Shown here in pieces: positions 57,745 through 58,804 of a stretch of DNA of 58,804 bases. This DNA comes from Hyphomicrobiales bacterium (GTDB lineage Bacteria > Pseudomonadota > Alphaproteobacteria > Rhizobiales > Xanthobacteraceae), in the NCBI GenBank assembly GCA_019243195.1, contig JAFAUQ010000126.1, forward strand, positions 1 to 58,804, given 5' to 3'. The notes below the pieces were generated by a model. The model had not been told where the DNA came from. It saw nothing but the letters and a program-made list of their open reading frames with translations, and did not search any database. The first letter of the stretch is position 1. Every line of letters begins with the position of its first letter. The translations under genes were made by a program, and so were the position numbers.

Positions 57745-58638
57745 ATGTGCGGCATCGTTGGCCTTTTTCTCAAGGACGCCGACCTCCAGCCCGAGCTCGG
57801 GGCTTTGACCGGCGCGATGCTTACCGCGTTCTGCGATCGCGGGCCGGATTCGGCTGGGTTTGCCGTGTACGGCGCGGAAATTCCGGGGCACGTGAAGGTG
57901 ACGTTGCGCGCCGGTAAAGAGTTCGACTGGGACGGGGTGCTCCGCCCACTCGCCGATGTCTCCGGTGTGCCGCCGTGCGCAACGATCCACGACAGCCATG
58001 CGGTCATTGCCGTGCCGCTGGAAAAAGAGATTGCGGTCCGTGCCGCGATCGAACGGACGGCGGGCGTCAACATCGTCGGTAGCGGCCGGCGCATGGAGAT
58101 CTTCAAGGAAGTCGGCCGTCCCGACCGGGTCGCCGCGCGGTTCGGCCTCGCAGAGATGACCGGCAGCCATGCGATCGGTCACACGCGCATGGCCACGGAA
58201 TCCGCCGTCACGACCGACGGCGCGCACCCGTTCACGACCGGTCCCGACCAGTGCCTGGTACACAACGGATCGCTGTCGAACCACAACGCGGTGCGCCGCG
58301 GACTCATCCGCCACGGCCTCTCGTTCGAGACCGAGAACGATACCGAAGTCGCGGCCGGCTACATGACGTGGAAGATGCGCGAGGGCGCCTCGCTGGAGCA
58401 GGCGCTCGAGGCCATGCTGGTCGACCTCGATGGCTTCTTTACCTTCGTGGTCGGCACCGAATCCGGTTTCGGCGTGCTGCGTGATCCGATCGCCTGCAAG
58501 CCCGCCGTGATGGCCGAGACCGAACGGTGGGTGGCGTTCGGCACCGAGTATCGGGCGCTCGTCGACCTGCCCGGCGTGGAGAATGCGAGGGTGTGGGAAC
58601 CGGAGCCTGCGCGCGTCTATCGCTGGGAACGGCATTGA
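57745..58638 (+). CDS. glxB: Class II glutamine amidotransferase, GlxB/MgsA type
   Basis: A 297-residue Ntn amidotransferase. It begins MCGIVGLFLKD, so Cys 2 becomes the N-terminal nucleophile; other motifs are FCDRGPDSAGFAVYG, GHTRMATESAVTTDGAHPF and LVHNGSLSNHNAVR. This matches GlxB of the glxBCD set and MgsA of N-methylglutamate synthase, enzymes that assemble glutamate-synthase-like complexes from split parts. A start at 57706 is possible but would bury the nucleophile. The next gene overlaps it (TGATG). Confidence 0.87.
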   Translation: MCGIVGLFLKDADLQPELGALTGAMLTAFCDRGPDSAGFAVYGAEIPGHVKVTLRAGKEFDWDGVLRPLADVSGVPPCATIHDSHAVIAVPLEKEIAVRAAIERTAGVNIVGSGRRMEIFKEVGRPDRVAARFGLAEMTGSHAIGHTRMATESAVTTDGAHPFTTGPDQCLVHNGSLSNHNAVRRGLIRHGLSFETENDTEVAAGYMTWKMREGASLEQALEAMLVDLDGFFTFVVGTESGFGVLRDPIACKPAVMAETERWVAFGTEYRALVDLPGVENARVWEPEPARVYRWERH

Positions 58639-58804
58639 TGCCGGTGATTGATCTCGCCTCAACGCCGTTGCGCGAACTCAACGCGGCGCTGCATCGGCTC
58701 GCGCCCAACGGCAACGAGAGCTGGCGCGTCCTCAATCCGCGCGGCCAGCACGCGGTCGCCGCGGGGATCGACGCGGCGGTCACGGTCGAGGTCGACGGCC
58801 ACGT
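58638..58804 (+). CDS. glxC: GlxC/MgsB-like protein (glutamate-synthase alpha domain 3 type), partial
   Basis: The first 55 codons of a gene that leaves the window: MPVIDLASTPLRELNAALHR, then NGNESWRVLNPRGQHAVAAG. This matches the start of the stand-alone GXGXG (GltB C-terminal) protein that follows glxB, with the ribosome site inside the glxB end. A glxD-type FMN/glutamate-synthase gene should follow outside the window. Confidence 0.75.
   Translation, partial: MPVIDLASTPLRELNAALHRLAPNGNESWRVLNPRGQHAVAAGIDAAVTVEVDGH

Overview
The window looks like a chromosome segment of a GC-rich alphaproteobacterium of the Hyphomicrobiales (Rhizobiales), probably Xanthobacteraceae/Nitrobacteraceae-like. 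Three things point there: a giant GPR/RgsE-type growth-pole-ring gene, a phosphatidylcholine pathway with a PmtA-type methyltransferase, and several extragenic palindromes of kinds I associate with that group. This assignment rests on recognition, not on a database search. I saw no rRNA, tRNA, CRISPR array or transposase.

Layout. 0-5 kb: end of a DMT exporter, a stand-alone Lrp/AsnC ligand-binding protein, a thiM-thiE-thiD thiamine operon ending in an orphan TRAP binding protein, and a FAH-family hydrolase. 5-11 kb: outer-membrane protein, Pro/Ala-rich lipoprotein, an SDR without the YxxxK pair, a probable plcP-agt lipid-remodelling pair, YbaK. 10.8-12.4 kb: a gene graveyard with fragments of an O-methyltransferase, a histidine kinase and possibly a MetE-like protein around an intact FixJ-type regulator. 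12.5-15 kb: YCII + ECF42-type sigma factor, O-methyltransferase. 15-24 kb: phosphorus block of phnE-phnE-phnD-phnC, hexapeptide transferase and pit, all on the minus strand, divergent from a CHAD (polyphosphate-binding) protein, then MgtC. 24-31 kb: SMR exporter, psd, class III aminotransferase, Mpo1-like protein, pmtA, second Agt-like glycosyltransferase, SDR. 31-37 kb: threonine-dehydratase-like enzyme, a repeat-flanked AT-richer cassette with two unknown membrane-protein genes, CheZ-like protein, MFS carrier, dipeptide epimerase. 37-44 kb: the 1954-residue GPR-like protein and a repeat-truncated gene. 44-51 kb: Hpt, ferredoxin, FNR, frameshifted zeta-type kinase with a small partner, VWA protein, FkbH-like HAD protein, UspA. 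51-58.8 kb: ycjF-ycjX, 2OG oxygenase, deacetylase-like pseudogene, serine hydrolase, XRE-cupin regulator, and a divergent glxB-glxC type operon cut by the window end.

What ties much of it together is phosphorus. Sites with PhoB half-site spacing (7-4-7 bp) lie upstream of pit/CHAD, of phnC, of the second glycosyltransferase-pmtA unit and of a tiny membrane ORF. The genes around them cover phosphate and phosphonate uptake, polyphosphate binding, phospholipid breakdown and glycolipid synthesis. The second theme is repeats: three copies of a two-hairpin element with CTAG ends, one of which appears to have cut a gene short, plus an inverted pair of REP-like repeats that brackets a foreign-looking two-gene cassette.
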